Assembly: GCF_002090175.1 (NCBI RefSeq)
Contig: NZ_BBRN01000005.1
Coordinates: 186,001-250,000, forward strand
From: Demequina sp. NBRC 110057
GTDB lineage: Bacteria > Actinomycetota > Actinomycetes > Actinomycetales > Demequinaceae
Reading direction: 5' to 3'
Length of the DNA: 64,000 nt
In this document: positions 1 through 10,228 of the stretch, one piece after another
Position numbering within the stretch: position 1 is the first letter of the stretch
Layout: every line of letters begins with the position of its first letter
Made by a program: the position numbers and the translations under genes
The notes under the pieces: model-generated
The model's input: the letters and a program-made list of their open reading frames with translations, nothing else
Told to the model about the DNA's origin: nothing
Databases searched by the model: none

Positions 1-737
1 ACCACCACCTCGTCGGAGTCGGCGAAGGTCAGCGGGGTGAGGCCGTCGAGATCGACGTGGATCACGGCGAGGTCGTAGTCGGCGGTGGTGCCCACGATCT
101 CCGCGTCGTGCTCGGACCCGTCGGAGAACACGACGGTGATCGCGGTGGCGCCGTCGACCACGTGGTTGTTGGTGAGGATGTAGCCGTCCTCCTGGATGAC
201 GAAGCCCGAACCGGTGGCGGAACCGCCCTCCATGGTGGACTCGATGGACACCACCGACGGCATGACCGCCGCGGCCACCGAGGCGACGGAGCCGGCGTCG
301 CGGTCGACGGACTCGCCCTCCGACACCGACAGCGAGGCGCTGGGCGAGCCCCACTCGTCGTACGCCCACGCTCCCGCGAACCCTCCGCCGAGCCCGAGCA
401 GCAGCGCGCCGACGGCGATTCCCGCCACCGCTCCGGCACCCGCGCCGCGCTTCTTCTCCTTCACGGGCGCGGCGGGAGCCGCATACCCGGAGCCGTCGTA
501 GGCGGGCTGCGCCGTGGACATGGTGCCGTCACTCGCGGGTGTCAGGGGCGCCGCGGCCGGCTGCTCCGACGCGGGGTGGCTGGCCACCGGGTGGGCCGCC
601 GTGGGCGCCACCTCGGGCTCGGACGGCGCCGCGTGCGTGGGGATGACCTCGGTGTCCTCGTGGCGAGCGGCGGCGTCGCCGTTGCCGTTGCTGGGGCGGT
701 TGTCGCCGTTCGGGGACGCGAAGGGGTTGTCAGTCAT
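1..737 (-). CDS. htrA: HtrA/DegP-type trypsin-like serine protease (3' end cut by window edge)
   Basis: Membrane-anchored S1C-family protease, expected to act outside the membrane on misfolded envelope proteins. The visible 245 residues hold a long Ala/Pro/Glu-rich cytoplasmic N-terminus, a basic KEKKRGAG stretch, one transmembrane helix at about residues 103-125 and the start of the protease domain. The catalytic His is H192 in TNNHVV and the catalytic Asp is D222 in DYDLAV, the 30-residue spacing usual for DegP. The GNSGGP serine motif and any PDZ domain lie beyond the window. The ATG at 737 starts the protein, 19 bp after the anti-sigma gene. The order sigma factor, anti-sigma factor, HtrA is that of M. 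tuberculosis sigE-rseA-htrA, so it is probably a target and partner of that stress circuit. Confidence 0.9.
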   Translation of the reverse strand, partial: MTDNPFASPNGDNRPSNGNGDAAARHEDTEVIPTHAAPSEPEVAPTAAHPVASHPASEQPAAAPLTPASDGTMSTAQPAYDGSGYAAPAAPVKEKKRGAGAGAVAGIAVGALLLGLGGGFAGAWAYDEWGSPSASLSVSEGESVDRDAGSVASVAAAVMPSVVSIESTMEGGSATGSGFVIQEDGYILTNNHVVDGATAITVVFSDGSEHDAEIVGTTADYDLAVIHVDLDGLTPLTFADSDEVV

Positions 738-756
738 GGGGGCTCCTTTGGATTGC

Positions 757-1605
757 CTAGTCTCCGGCGACGACGCTCGCGACCCGCTCCACGCCCTCGA
801 AGACGCGGCTCACGATCCCGGAGGAGTCGTCATGGGGGAAGCTCTCGGCGACGGCCTCGAGCGTCGCGGCGGCGCACTCGCACGTCGCAGAGATGACGAT
901 GTCCCCCGCCTGCCACACCACCTGTCGCGGATCCTCGCTCACGAGGTACGCGACGGTGTGACCCAGGTCGACCGTCGAGAAGTGATCGCCGAGCCCGTCG
1001 GCCAGGCGGCCGCGCTGCTCCGTGATCACCACGGTGTCCATATTGGAAAGCATCGACACGACCAGCACGGAGTCACCCGAGCTGTCCGTCACGACGCGCC
1101 CCTCGACGGGCACCAGGTCGGACTCGTCCCAGTCGGGACTCGCCCAGCCATGCAGCTCCTCCCCGCTGCGGACCGACGCGGCCTCGAGGTAGACGACCGG
1201 GTCCGTGGCTGCCGATGCGGCGGAGCCCTCCGCGGACGCGAGCGTCACCTGAGTCGGTGCGCCGATCGAGTACAGGACGCCCACCGAGGCGCCGAGTACG
1301 GCCATCACGACGGCGAACAGCAGGACGGGACGGTGTCCCCGGCCCGATGCCGCACGCGCGACGTGCTTGGACTCGCCCTTCGCGATCTCGGCCATGCGCT
1401 CACGGTCGAGAAGCTGACGGGCGAAGGTCATGTCGATTCCCGCGGACGAGGTGCGCAGCGCCTCACGGGCCGCGCGCAGGTCGTCCCAGCGCAGGCGGCA
1501 GTCCGCACAATCGTCGAGGTGCTTCATCGCCTCCGCGGTCTGCTCGACGTTCAGGCGGTTGTCGAGCAGGTCGTGGAGGCGGTCTCCGAGGTGTGCGTCG
1601 CTCAC
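757..1605 (-). CDS. rseA: Zinc-binding anti-sigma factor (RseA/RsrA type), membrane-anchored
   Basis: Likely holds the neighbouring ECF sigma factor inactive at the membrane until envelope or redox stress. The N-terminal ZAS motif is complete: H29, C33 and C36 in HLDDCADC. A single transmembrane helix lies at about residues 94-114, followed by an extracytoplasmic domain of about 165 residues with no family I recognise. It starts with GTG at 1605 and overlaps the sigE stop codon by four bases (GTGA), so the two products are probably made in equal amounts by coupled translation. The extracellular part is larger than in many mycobacterial RseA proteins, so its sensing domain may differ. Confidence 0.87.
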   Translation of the reverse strand: MSDAHLGDRLHDLLDNRLNVEQTAEAMKHLDDCADCRLRWDDLRAAREALRTSSAGIDMTFARQLLDRERMAEIAKGESKHVARAASGRGHRPVLLFAVVMAVLGASVGVLYSIGAPTQVTLASAEGSAASAATDPVVYLEAASVRSGEELHGWASPDWDESDLVPVEGRVVTDSSGDSVLVVSMLSNMDTVVITEQRGRLADGLGDHFSTVDLGHTVAYLVSEDPRQVVWQAGDIVISATCECAAATLEAVAESFPHDDSSGIVSRVFEGVERVASVVAGD

Positions 1606-2198
1606 CCGTCACCTCGCGTCGGCGCGCGGTGAGCCAGGGACTCACGGAGCTTCGCACGAGCGCGAGACAGTCGGGAGCGGACCGTACCCATCTTGATGCC
1701 GAGCGTGGCGGCGATCTCCTCGTAGGAGAGCCCCTCGATGTCGGACAGCACCACGGCGGCGCGGTACTCCGGCTGGAGGTCGGCGAGGGCGGCGATGATG
1801 TCGTCACCCAGATGGGACATGTCGAAGGCGTCCTCTGGCTGTCCCGACCGCTCGTGGCGGTCGAAACTGTCAGACGTGGCGACGGACGCGTCATCATCGG
1901 CCATGAAGTCGAACCGGATGCGCTTCTTGCGACGCATGCGGTCGAGGAACAGGTTGGTGGTGATGCGGTGAAGCCAGCCCTCGAACGTGCCGGGCTTGTA
2001 CTGCGACAGCGAGTTGAACACGCGGATAAAGACGTCCTGCGTGAGGTCCTCGGCGTCGTGCTGGTTGCCCGTCAGGTGGTAGGCCAGTCGATACACGCGA
2101 CCGGAGTGCTCCTCGACGATGCGCTCCCACGTCAGGTCGTGCGGGGCGGTCGAGCCGGTGGAGGACGACACGGTAGCGATCTCCTGCGTCTGCGTCAT
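1602..2198 (-). CDS. sigE: ECF RNA polymerase sigma factor, SigE type
   Basis: Group 4 sigma factor of 198 residues. Region 2 is recognisable by [14 protein letters not shown] and the very conserved [20 protein letters not shown], which closely resembles mycobacterial SigE. Region 4 contains [20 protein letters not shown], the -35 recognition helix-turn-helix. I chose the ATG at 2198 because GGAGG precedes it at good spacing and because an ECF-type promoter lies just upstream; longer reading through 2330 would start inside that promoter. It is the first gene of sigE-rseA-htrA and is divergent from a methyltransferase gene, as in M. tuberculosis. The sequence implies autoregulation. Confidence 0.92.
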   Translation of the reverse strand: MTQTQEIATVSSSTGSTAPHDLTWERIVEEHSGRVYRLAYHLTGNQHDAEDLTQDVFIRVFNSLSQYKPGTFEGWLHRITTNLFLDRMRRKKRIRFDFMADDDASVATSDSFDRHERSGQPEDAFDMSHLGDDIIAALADLQPEYRAAVVLSDIEGLSYEEIAATLGIKMGTVRSRLSRARAKLRESLAHRAPTRGDG

Positions 2199-2225
2199 GC
2201 GCTTTCCCTCCTCCACGTCACGGTC

Positions 2226-2251
2226 AACGGTTGGTGATAGGACCATGTTCC
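2226..2251 (-). promoter_or_regulatory. Candidate SigE-type ECF promoter of sigE
   Basis: On the minus strand GGAAC (2251-2247) is followed by exactly 18 bases and GTT (2228-2226), the GGAAC-N18-GTT layout known for SigE/SigH-class promoters. The -10 GTT lies about 28 bp before the chosen sigE start, giving a leader of about 20 bases. A second GGAAC lies 10 bp further upstream. It fits an autoregulated promoter; there is no experimental evidence here. Confidence 0.6.
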
Positions 2252-2322
2252 CATGCGTTCCTGGGAGTTTGCTGAGACGGAAGTCCCTGGCAGGCCGATA
2301 CGATGACCGCAGGAGGATGACG

Positions 2323-2958
2323 ATGAGCATCGAAGCGGCGAACTGGGCCTATTGCGAGGACTTCCGTCCCGAGGACCGCGTGCTCCTCGAGGCGCGGGAT
2401 GTGGCGGATCAACTGGGCTGTGTCCCCGTGCACCCCGGTGCCGGGCAACTCCTGCAGGTGCTCGCGCAGGTCTCCGGCGCCAAGTCGATCGTCGAGATCG
2501 GCACTGGCGCGGGGGTGTCCACCACCTATCTGCTGCGCGGCATGGGGTCCGACGGCGTGATCACCACCATCGACGTCGAGCCCGAGCACCACAAGGCCGC
2601 GAAGCGGACCCTCGCGGCGGCGGGCATCAGGCCCGAGCGCGCGCGCATGATTACCGGCCGTGCGCTCGAGGTGCTGCCGCGTCTCACCGACGGCGGCTAC
2701 GACATGGTCCTCATCGACGCCCGCAAGGCCGAATACCCCCAGTACCTTGAGCAGGCCATGCGCCTGCTGCGGGTGGGCGGCATGGTCGTGATCGACAACT
2801 CGCTGTGGCACGGCCGCGTGCCGGACCCGGCTCAGCGGGACGAGTCCACGACAGCGGTGCGCTCCACGCTGAAGCTGGTGCGCGACGACGAGCGACTCAC
2901 CGCGGTGCTGACGCCGTCGGGCGACGGCCTGCTCGTCGCCGTCAAGAACACCCCGTAG
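2323..2958 (+). CDS. SAM-dependent O-methyltransferase (family 3)
   Basis: Class I methyltransferase of 211 residues in the caffeoyl-CoA/catechol O-methyltransferase family. The SAM-binding glycine motif is [14 protein letters not shown], the acidic residue after strand 2 is in TTIDVEP, and [15 protein letters not shown] plus [12 protein letters not shown] are typical of family 3 enzymes, in which these acidic residues help bind a divalent metal. AGGAGG at 2311-2316 decides the start: it gives six-base spacing to the ATG at 2323 and none to the ATG at 2317. The gene is divergent from sigE, as Rv1220c is from sigE in M. tuberculosis. The substrate is not evident. Confidence 0.88.
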   Translation: MSIEAANWAYCEDFRPEDRVLLEARDVADQLGCVPVHPGAGQLLQVLAQVSGAKSIVEIGTGAGVSTTYLLRGMGSDGVITTIDVEPEHHKAAKRTLAAAGIRPERARMITGRALEVLPRLTDGGYDMVLIDARKAEYPQYLEQAMRLLRVGGMVVIDNSLWHGRVPDPAQRDESTTAVRSTLKLVRDDERLTAVLTPSGDGLLVAVKNTP

Positions 2959-3041
2959 GACGTCGCCCGGACACACCAAAATCCGGGCGACCACTGCATC
3001 GGCCGCCCGGACTGGGTGAAGTACTGGGGTGAGTCGGGCCC

Positions 3042-3209
3042 TTACTGAAGGGCGCCAGCGAGAGCGTCGCGCAGTGCCGCGACCTCGTCAGCGTTGATCT
3101 CGACGACCAGGCGGCCACCGCCCTCGAGCGGCACGCGCATCACATAGCCGCGACCCTCCTTCACGACCTCCATGGGGCCGTCACCGGTACGGGGCTTCAT
3201 CGCAGCCAT
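3042..3209 (-). CDS. DUF3117 family protein
   Basis: Protein of 55 residues matching the short, strongly conserved actinobacterial DUF3117 family, recognised by MKPRTGDGPMEVVKEGRG near the N-terminus and the hydrophobic RLVVEINADEVAALRDAL at the C-terminus. The function is unknown. The start at 3209 follows AAGGAG and gives the usual family length; an upstream in-frame extension to 3266 would be atypical. A good -10 hexamer and a palindrome lie upstream (see 3268-3297), suggesting its own regulated promoter. Confidence 0.82.
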   Translation of the reverse strand: MAAMKPRTGDGPMEVVKEGRGYVMRVPLEGGGRLVVEINADEVAALRDALAGALQ

Positions 3210-3267
3210 ATGCGTTTCTCCTTGGAACTCACCTGCTGCACCGCGCAGGCACGCGGCACCGAGCACT

Positions 3268-3297
3268 ATTCTACGGGGCTTGGGACCACGGTCCCAA
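3268..3297 (-). promoter_or_regulatory. Promoter with DosR-box-like palindrome upstream of the DUF3117 gene
   Basis: The minus strand carries TAGAAT at 3273-3268, a good -10 element, and an 18-bp perfect-arm palindrome TTGGGACC-NN-GGTCCCAA at 3280-3297 in the place of the -35 element. The core GGGAC-N4-GTCCC has the spacing of the DosR/DevR box of mycobacteria. The palindrome centre is about 80 bp before the DUF3117 ATG. The same core recurs at 31003-31018. Confidence 0.5.
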
Positions 3298-3315
3298 CAC
3301 GCGCCGCGAAGGGCG

Positions 3316-4089
3316 TCACATCGGCTCGGCAGTGGGCCCGTCCTCTGGCTCGACGGGGCCGGTCCCCTCGCCTCGCGAATAGTCGACCACGATGCGCACG
3401 GCCTCCTCGATGTCGTCCGTCACATGGAACAGGTCGAGGTCGGTCGCAGCGGCCTTGCCGTCGGCCACCATCGAGTCGCGCAGCCACGCCACGAGCCCGT
3501 CCCAGTACGCGTGTCCCACGAGCACCACGGGAAACTTCGTGATGGTGCGCGTCTGCACCAGGGTGAGCGACTCGAACAGCTCGTCCATGGTGCCGAACCC
3601 GCCGGGCAACACGATGAACCCCTGGGCGTACTTCACGAACATGGTCTTGCGCGCAAAGAAGTAGCGGAAGTTGATGCCGAGATTCACGTACTTATTGACG
3701 CCCTGCTCGAACGGCAGCTCGATCCCGAGGCCCACCGACACTCCCCCGGCCTCCTGCGCGCCGCGGTTGGCGGCCTCCATGACGCCAGGCCCGCCGCCGG
3801 TGATGACCGCGAAGCCCTCCTCGACAAGGCGGCGACCCACGGTGACGCCCTGCTGATAGTCGAGGGCATCCTCCTTGGTGCGCGCCGAGCCGAACACCGA
3901 GATGGCCGGCCCGAGCTCCGCGAGCGCGCCGAACCCCTCGACGAACTCGCTCTGGATCCTGAGGACCCGCCACGGGTCGCCGTGGAGCCAGTCGGGCTCG
4001 TCCTGGCCACCCAGCAGCCTCCCCGAGGTCGAGGTCTTCGGGATGTTCGGGCCGCGCAGCAGCACGGGGCCCTTGCGGTACTCGCTCAT
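3316..4089 (-). CDS. LOG family protein (TIGR00730; cytokinin riboside 5'-monophosphate phosphoribohydrolase-like)
   Basis: Rossmann-fold protein of 257 residues. The diagnostic PGGxGTxxE motif is present as [13 protein letters not shown], and [14 protein letters not shown] forms the nucleotide-binding loop. Characterised members release the free base from N6-modified adenosine monophosphates, although the bacterial role is often unclear. The start at 4089 follows GAGGAGGAACC. It lies downstream of dapE on the same strand, 55 bp away. The relative Rv1205 is near dapE and dapD in M. tuberculosis too, so the linkage is conserved. Confidence 0.88.
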   Translation of the reverse strand: MSEYRKGPVLLRGPNIPKTSTSGRLLGGQDEPDWLHGDPWRVLRIQSEFVEGFGALAELGPAISVFGSARTKEDALDYQQGVTVGRRLVEEGFAVITGGGPGVMEAANRGAQEAGGVSVGLGIELPFEQGVNKYVNLGINFRYFFARKTMFVKYAQGFIVLPGGFGTMDELFESLTLVQTRTITKFPVVLVGHAYWDGLVAWLRDSMVADGKAAATDLDLFHVTDDIEEAVRIVVDYSRGEGTGPVEPEDGPTAEPM

Positions 4090-4144
4090 GGTTCCTCCTC
4101 GGGTGGGTGGGGGTGGCCGATGCCGTGGCCCGGCGGGGCCGGGC

Positions 4145-5242
4145 TCAGTGGGTGAGCCAGGACTCCAGTCCGGCCCGGCAGGCGTGGATGTCGCTCACCG
4201 GGCAGTGCTCGTTGTCGGTGTGCGCCAGCTCCGGGTCGCCGGGTCCGTAGTTCACGGCGGGGATGCCCAATGCGGCGAAGCGGGCCACGTCCGTCCAGCC
4301 CTGCTTCGCCCGCGGGGCGTCCACGCCCGTGGCGGCGACGGCCGCGGCGAAGGACGCCGCGAGGGGTGCGTCGAGGCCGGGGCGCGCCGCGCCGGACAGG
4401 TCGGTGAACTCGAGGCTCCAGTCGCTGAGGCCCGCGTCGGCAACGAATCCCTTGAAGCGGTCCTTGGCCTCGTCGAGGCTCCAGCGCGGGGAGAAGCGGT
4501 AGTTGATGGTGACGACGCACTCGTCGGGGATGACGTTGGTGGCGATGCCGCCGCGCACCAGCACGGCGTTCAGGCCCTCGCGATACGTGAGCCCGTCGAC
4601 CTCATGCTGCTCCGGCTCGTAGGCGGCGAGCGCGGCGAGAAGCGGCGCGGCTCCGTGGATGGCGTTGACGCCCTTCCAGGCGCGCGCGCTGTGGGCGGCG
4701 ACGCCGCCGGTGCGCACTTCTGCGCGCAGGGTGCCGTTGCAGCCACCCTCAATGACGCCGGAGGTGGGCTCGCACAGCACCGCGAAATCGGCCTTGAGCA
4801 GCTCGGGGTGGCGGCGCGCGAGCCGGCCGAGGCCGTTCTTCGACTCCTCGACCTCCTCGTGGTCGTACAGCACCCAGGTGATGTCGCGCGTGGGGGCGGT
4901 GAGCTGGGCGGCGAGGCTCAGCATGACCGCCACACCGGTCTTCATGTCGGTCGCGCCGCGGCCCCACAGGGTGGCGCCGTCGTCATCCCACCGCGACGGC
5001 ACGTTGTCCTTGATCGGTACGGTGTCGAGGTGCCCGGCGATGATGACGCGCTCGGCGGCGCCCGTCTCGGTGCGCGCGATGATCGCGTCACCGTCGCGGG
5101 TAACGCTCAGGTGCGGCGCCTGGGCCGCGAACGCGGCCTCCACGGCATCGGCGATGGCGTGCTCGCCACCGCTCACGGAGGGGATGTCGATGAGATCCGC
5201 GGCGAGTTGCTCGACGGGCGCGGTGAGGTCGATCGAGGCCAT
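4145..5242 (-). CDS. dapE: Succinyl-diaminopimelate desuccinylase
   Basis: M20-family zinc hydrolase of 365 residues that converts N-succinyl-LL-2,6-diaminopimelate to LL-diaminopimelate and succinate in lysine and peptidoglycan synthesis. Metal ligand and catalytic motifs are in place: GHLDTVP near residue 68, [11 protein letters not shown] around 95, the Glu pair in YDHEEVEES, and [14 protein letters not shown]. The C-terminal region has [18 protein letters not shown] with the last His ligand. Length and motifs match the actinobacterial DapE type. It is divergent from dapD, with 117 bp between the starts, so the two could share a regulatory region. Confidence 0.92.
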   Translation of the reverse strand: MASIDLTAPVEQLAADLIDIPSVSGGEHAIADAVEAAFAAQAPHLSVTRDGDAIIARTETGAAERVIIAGHLDTVPIKDNVPSRWDDDGATLWGRGATDMKTGVAVMLSLAAQLTAPTRDITWVLYDHEEVEESKNGLGRLARRHPELLKADFAVLCEPTSGVIEGGCNGTLRAEVRTGGVAAHSARAWKGVNAIHGAAPLLAALAAYEPEQHEVDGLTYREGLNAVLVRGGIATNVIPDECVVTINYRFSPRWSLDEAKDRFKGFVADAGLSDWSLEFTDLSGAARPGLDAPLAASFAAAVAATGVDAPRAKQGWTDVARFAALGIPAVNYGPGDPELAHTDNEHCPVSDIHACRAGLESWLTH

Positions 5243-5359
5243 GCCGCCAGCCTATCCACGCCGCAGGAACACCAGGACTCACGGGAGCGCTCCCAGCCCC
5301 ACGTCGAGGAGGCTGGTACTCCGCCGGCCACCGCATCGGCCGCCCGTAGGATGGTCGCC

Positions 5360-6307
5360 ATGACGCGACCTGCCTACGGATTCGGACTGGCCACCTACGA
5401 CGCCGAGGGGACCGCCCTCGACACCTGGTACCCCTCCCCCGCGCTGGGCGAGGCTCCCGCGGACCGTGAGATTCCCGCCGCGCTCGCCGCCGCCGAGCGC
5501 ACCGACGCCCTGCGCGACGTCACCGTGCGCGCCGTGTTGACCGAGATCGACCTCGACACGGCGCCTGCCTCGGTCGAGGACGCCTACCTGCGTCTTCACC
5601 TCCTGTCGCACCGCCTGGTCCAGCCCCACGGACAGAACCTCGACGGGCTGTTCGGCGCGCTCACCAACGTCGCGTGGACCTCCGCCGGCCCGTGCGCCAT
5701 CGCGACCCTCGAGGACACGCGCCTGCGCTTCCGCGCCGCCGGCCAGCACCTCACGGTGTTCGGCGTCGACAAGTTCCCCCGCCTCGTGGACTACGTGGTG
5801 CCGTCCGGCGTGCGCATCGCCGACGCCGACCGCGTGCGCCTGGGCGCGCACCTCGCCGAGGGCACGACCGTCATGCACGAGGGCTTCGTCAACTTCAACG
5901 CAGGGACCCTGGGCCACTCGATGGTCGAGGGCCGCATCTCGGCGGGCGTCGTCGTGGGCGACGGGTCGGACGTGGGTGGTGGCGCGTCGATTATGGGCAC
6001 GCTGTCCGGGGGTGGCAAGGAGGTCATCTCCATCGGCGAGCGCTCGCTGCTGGGCGCCAACTCCGGCCTGGGCATCCCGCTGGGCGACGACTGCATCGTC
6101 GAGGCCGGCCTGTACGTCACCGCCGGCTCCAAGGTCCGCGTCGTGGGCGCCACCACGGAGGACGGTGCGCCCGTGGTCGTGAAGGCCAAGGACCTCGCGG
6201 GCCGCAACAACCTGCTGTTCCGCCGCCACTCGCAGACGGGTGCCCTCGAGGTCGTGGCGCGCGAGGGCTCGGGAGTCGAGCTCAACGCCGCGCTGCACGC
6301 CAACTGA
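5360..6307 (+). CDS. dapD: 2,3,4,5-tetrahydropyridine-2,6-dicarboxylate N-succinyltransferase
   Basis: Enzyme of the succinylase branch of diaminopimelate synthesis; it uses succinyl-CoA. The 315-residue protein is of the actinobacterial DapD type, about 317 residues in M. tuberculosis. The centre is a left-handed beta-helix made of hexapeptide repeats, including [36 protein letters not shown] and [18 protein letters not shown]. The N-terminal [14 protein letters not shown] fits family starts; an ATG nine bases upstream (5351) is possible. It is divergent from dapE, and dapC lies 3 kb downstream, so three steps of one pathway are close together. Confidence 0.92.
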   Translation: MTRPAYGFGLATYDAEGTALDTWYPSPALGEAPADREIPAALAAAERTDALRDVTVRAVLTEIDLDTAPASVEDAYLRLHLLSHRLVQPHGQNLDGLFGALTNVAWTSAGPCAIATLEDTRLRFRAAGQHLTVFGVDKFPRLVDYVVPSGVRIADADRVRLGAHLAEGTTVMHEGFVNFNAGTLGHSMVEGRISAGVVVGDGSDVGGGASIMGTLSGGGKEVISIGERSLLGANSGLGIPLGDDCIVEAGLYVTAGSKVRVVGATTEDGAPVVVKAKDLAGRNNLLFRRHSQTGALEVVAREGSGVELNAALHAN

Positions 6308-6319
6308 CGTGACGGTCCG

Positions 6320-7237
6320 TTGAGCGCGCGCCGGGGTCGCGGGCGCGGCCCTGGCTGGCTCGCGCTCGTCCTCATCGCGGCGGTGACCGTCGCCGCAGTC
6401 GTCTACGTGCCCCGCATCCTGGAGCGTTACGGCGACGAGTACCTCGCCACGGATCGCTGCACCGTGACGCTCGGCGACCGCACCGATACGAAGACTGCCG
6501 AGCAGGCGAACAACATCGCCATCATCGTCGCGGGGTCGATGCGGTGGGGTCTTCCCGCGCGCGCCGCGACCATCGCGGTGGCGACCGCCATCCAGGAATC
6601 CACGCTGCGCAACATCGACTACGGCGACCGCGACAGCATCGGCCTGTTCCAGCAACGCCCCTCCCAGGGCTGGGGAACCGTCGAGGAGATCATGGATCCG
6701 TACTACGCGACGGACCGGTTCTACGAGGCGCTCATCAAGGTCGACGGGTGGCAGGACGCCGAAATCACCGATGCGGCCCAGGCCGTCCAGCGGTCCGGCT
6801 TCCCCCTTGCCTACGCCGACCACGAGGAGGAGGGGCGGCTGTGGGCGTCGGCGCTCACCGGCAACGGCGGCACCGTCGCGTGTGACCTGTCCCCCGCCTC
6901 CGAGCCCACCACGACGGCCGCCTTCGCGGAACGCGTGACGGCGGACTTCGGCGCCGATGCGTACGTGCTGGCGCCCGTGGGGGTCGCCGCCACGGACGGC
7001 GCACGCTCGGACACCGTGCTGCAGGCGACGGGAGACACGGCGGCCGCGACCGCGGCGCTCGCGCAGTGGGCGGTCGCGGTCAGCGCCGTCGAGGGCGTGA
7101 CGGTGGCCGCGCACGGCGGCGACACCTGGGTACGAGCGGCCGATGCCGTCGAGACCTCACCCCGGCCGGGCACCCTCACGGACGGCGAGGGGACCGAGGT
7201 CTGGCTGCGCACGTCCACGCCGGCGGACGAGGGTTAA
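6320..7237 (+). CDS. Membrane-anchored protein with lysozyme-like domain
   Basis: Protein of 305 residues with a basic N-terminus, one transmembrane helix at about residues 13-33 and an extracytoplasmic domain. The stretch AIQESTLRNIDYGDRDSIGL followed by FQQRPSQGWG resembles the catalytic-Glu and G-L-x-Q region of lytic transglycosylases and goose-type lysozymes, so E in AIQES is a plausible catalytic acid. Homologues in actinobacteria are often labelled 'heavy metal transporter', which the sequence does not support. The start used is a TTG at 6320, 12 bp after dapD; a later start cannot be excluded, but it must precede the transmembrane helix. Likely cotranscribed with dapD and acting on peptidoglycan (inference). 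Confidence 0.7.
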   Translation: MSARRGRGRGPGWLALVLIAAVTVAAVVYVPRILERYGDEYLATDRCTVTLGDRTDTKTAEQANNIAIIVAGSMRWGLPARAATIAVATAIQESTLRNIDYGDRDSIGLFQQRPSQGWGTVEEIMDPYYATDRFYEALIKVDGWQDAEITDAAQAVQRSGFPLAYADHEEEGRLWASALTGNGGTVACDLSPASEPTTTAAFAERVTADFGADAYVLAPVGVAATDGARSDTVLQATGDTAAATAALAQWAVAVSAVEGVTVAAHGGDTWVRAADAVETSPRPGTLTDGEGTEVWLRTSTPADEG

Positions 7238-7265
7238 GCGCCCCCGCTCCCCGCCCCCCCCGTTC

Positions 7266-7330
7266 GACGCAAATGGCCACATTTGCGTCACGACGGCGAC
7301 CGAAGTGACGCAAATGCGGCCATTTGCGCA
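7266..7330. repeat. Nested inverted repeats of CGCAAATG between convergent genes
   Basis: Four copies of CGCAAATG or its complement alternate in orientation. GACGCAAATG (7266-7275) pairs with CATTTGCGTC (7280-7289) over a four-base loop, and CGCAAATG (7309-7316) pairs with CATTTGCG (7321-7328) over CGGC. Alternative pairings are also perfect: 7280-7290 with 7306-7316 (11 bp) and 7268-7278 with 7318-7328 (11 bp). It sits between the ends of two convergent genes, so a bidirectional terminator is the simplest reading, but there is no T-tract. Confidence 0.6.
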
Positions 7331-7349
7331 CGAAGAAAGAGGGGTGGGG

Positions 7350-8639
<1,290 letters not shown>

Positions 8640-8696
8640 TCCGAAAACCCTCCGCGGCACCGCAGCGCCATTGTGTGCGTTCGCTTAGGCGCGAGT

Positions 8697-9818
8697 TTAC
8701 CTACCTTTGGACAGACGCTTGACCGCCTGCCCGATGCGCTCGTCGGTCGCCGTGAGGGCGATCCGCACGAACTCGCGCGCCTGCTCACCATAGAACGCAC
8801 CCGGCGCCGCAACGATGCCCCGGTCCGCGAGAAACCCGAGGGTTTCCCAGCAATCGTCGCCGCGGGTGGCCCACAGGTACAGGCCGGCCTCCGAGCCCGG
8901 GACGTCGAAACCGGCGTCGAGGACGGCGGGAAGTAGCGCCTCGCGCCTGGCCCGGTAGCGCTCGCGCTGGACCGCCACGTGGGCGTCGTCGGCCAGCGCC
9001 GCGGTGGTGGCGGCCTGGACGGGTGCGGGGACGATCATGCCGGCGTGCTTGCGCGTCTCGAGCAGCGATCCCACCAGCGCACGGTCGCCGGCGACGAACG
9101 CCGAGCGGTACCCCGCGAGGTTGGACTGCTTGGACAGCGAATACACGGCGAGGAGGCCCTCATGCGAGCCGCCGCACACCTCGGGGTCGAGCACGGAGGG
9201 CACGCCGGCCGACGCGTAGGGCTCCTCCCAGGCGAGGGCCGCGTAGCACTCGTCCGAGGCGACCACGGCGCCGATGCTCCGCGCGGCCTCGACGATCGCC
9301 CGAAGCTCCTCGCGGTCGAGCACGCGGCCGGTCGGGTTGGACGGCGAGTTGATCCACACCAGGCGCACGTCCGCGCGCCCGGCCCAGTCGGCCACGTCGT
9401 CGGTGGCGAGCGCCGTGGCGCCCGCAAGCCGCGCTCCCACGTCGTAGGTGGGGTAGGCCGATGCCGGGTGCACCACTACGTCGCCCTCACCCAGGCCCAT
9501 CAGCGCAGGCAGCCACGCCACCAGCTCCTTGGAGCCCACCGTGGGGAGCACCGCATCGGCCTCCAGCGAGGCGACGCCGCGCGTGCGGGCGAACCAGTCG
9601 ACCACTGCCTCGCGCAGCGCCAGGGTGCCCTGGGTCGTCGGGTAGCCGGGAGCGTCCGACGCCTCCGCCAGCGCGTCGCGGACGACGCTCGGCGTGGGGT
9701 CCACCGGGGTGCCGACCGAGAGGTCGACGACGCCCTCGGGGTGCGTGGCGGCACGCTCACGGTAAGGAGTGAGCGAATCCCAGGGGAAGTCGGGGAGGGA
9801 GCGCGGGTTCAGGCCCAT
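8697..9818 (-). CDS. dapC: Succinyldiaminopimelate transaminase
   Basis: Fold-type I PLP aminotransferase of 373 residues that forms N-succinyl-LL-diaminopimelate. The PLP lysine is in YSLSKQSNLAGYR near residue 229. Other class I motifs include DLSVGTPVDPTP, YPTTQGTLALREAV, WINSPSNPTGRVL and the C-terminal arginine in FVRIAL. The gene directly follows fdxA by 11 bp; the fdxA-dapC pair is conserved in actinobacteria, for example Rv1177-Rv1178. With dapD and dapE nearby, this completes three successive steps of the succinylase route. Confidence 0.92.
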   Translation of the reverse strand: MGLNPRSLPDFPWDSLTPYRERAATHPEGVVDLSVGTPVDPTPSVVRDALAEASDAPGYPTTQGTLALREAVVDWFARTRGVASLEADAVLPTVGSKELVAWLPALMGLGEGDVVVHPASAYPTYDVGARLAGATALATDDVADWAGRADVRLVWINSPSNPTGRVLDREELRAIVEAARSIGAVVASDECYAALAWEEPYASAGVPSVLDPEVCGGSHEGLLAVYSLSKQSNLAGYRSAFVAGDRALVGSLLETRKHAGMIVPAPVQAATTAALADDAHVAVQRERYRARREALLPAVLDAGFDVPGSEAGLYLWATRGDDCWETLGFLADRGIVAAPGAFYGEQAREFVRIALTATDERIGQAVKRLSKGR

Positions 9819-9829
9819 GCTCGCGCGCG

Positions 9830-10147
9830 TCAGTTCTGCGGCGGAAGCGACTTGATGAGGTCGTGATCATGCTCGATCAGACCCATCTTCGCGGCGCCGC
9901 CGGGCGAACCGATCTCGGAGAAGAACTCGACGTTGGCGTTGTAGTAGTCCGCCCACTTGTCGGGGACGTCGTCCTCGTAGTAGATCGCCTCAACGGGGCA
10001 GACCGGCTCGCAGGCTCCACAGTCCACGCACTCGTCGGGGTGGATGTACAGCGAGCGCTCGCCCTCGTAGATGCAGTCGACCGGACACTCGTCGATGCAG
10101 GCCTTGTCCTTGACGTCGACACAAGGCAGCGCGATGACGTAGGTCAC
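9830..10147 (-). CDS. fdxA: 7Fe ferredoxin (3Fe-4S/4Fe-4S)
   Basis: Electron carrier of 105 residues. The N-terminal half has the cysteine pattern of seven-iron ferredoxins: PCVDVKDKACIDECPVDCIY, then CVDCGACEPVCPVEAIYYED. The acidic C-terminal extension ending in SLPPQN is usual for actinobacterial FdxA/FdxC. The GTG at 10147 follows GGAGGAGACGAA, a strong ribosome binding site. It is the first gene of the fdxA-dapC pair. The redox partner cannot be told from the sequence. Confidence 0.93.
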   Translation of the reverse strand: MTYVIALPCVDVKDKACIDECPVDCIYEGERSLYIHPDECVDCGACEPVCPVEAIYYEDDVPDKWADYYNANVEFFSEIGSPGGAAKMGLIEHDHDLIKSLPPQN

Positions 10148-10228
10148 TTCGTCTCCTCCAACAGGGGCGTTCGGGGTCGGTTCATCATAGCGCCGGGTGA
10201 GGCGCCGCGAGACACCGCGAGCTGGGCG

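Noticed and set aside
3875..5359. Upstream extension of the dapD frame
   Set aside because: It runs antisense through dapE and the LOG gene; DapD homology begins at the ATG at 5360.
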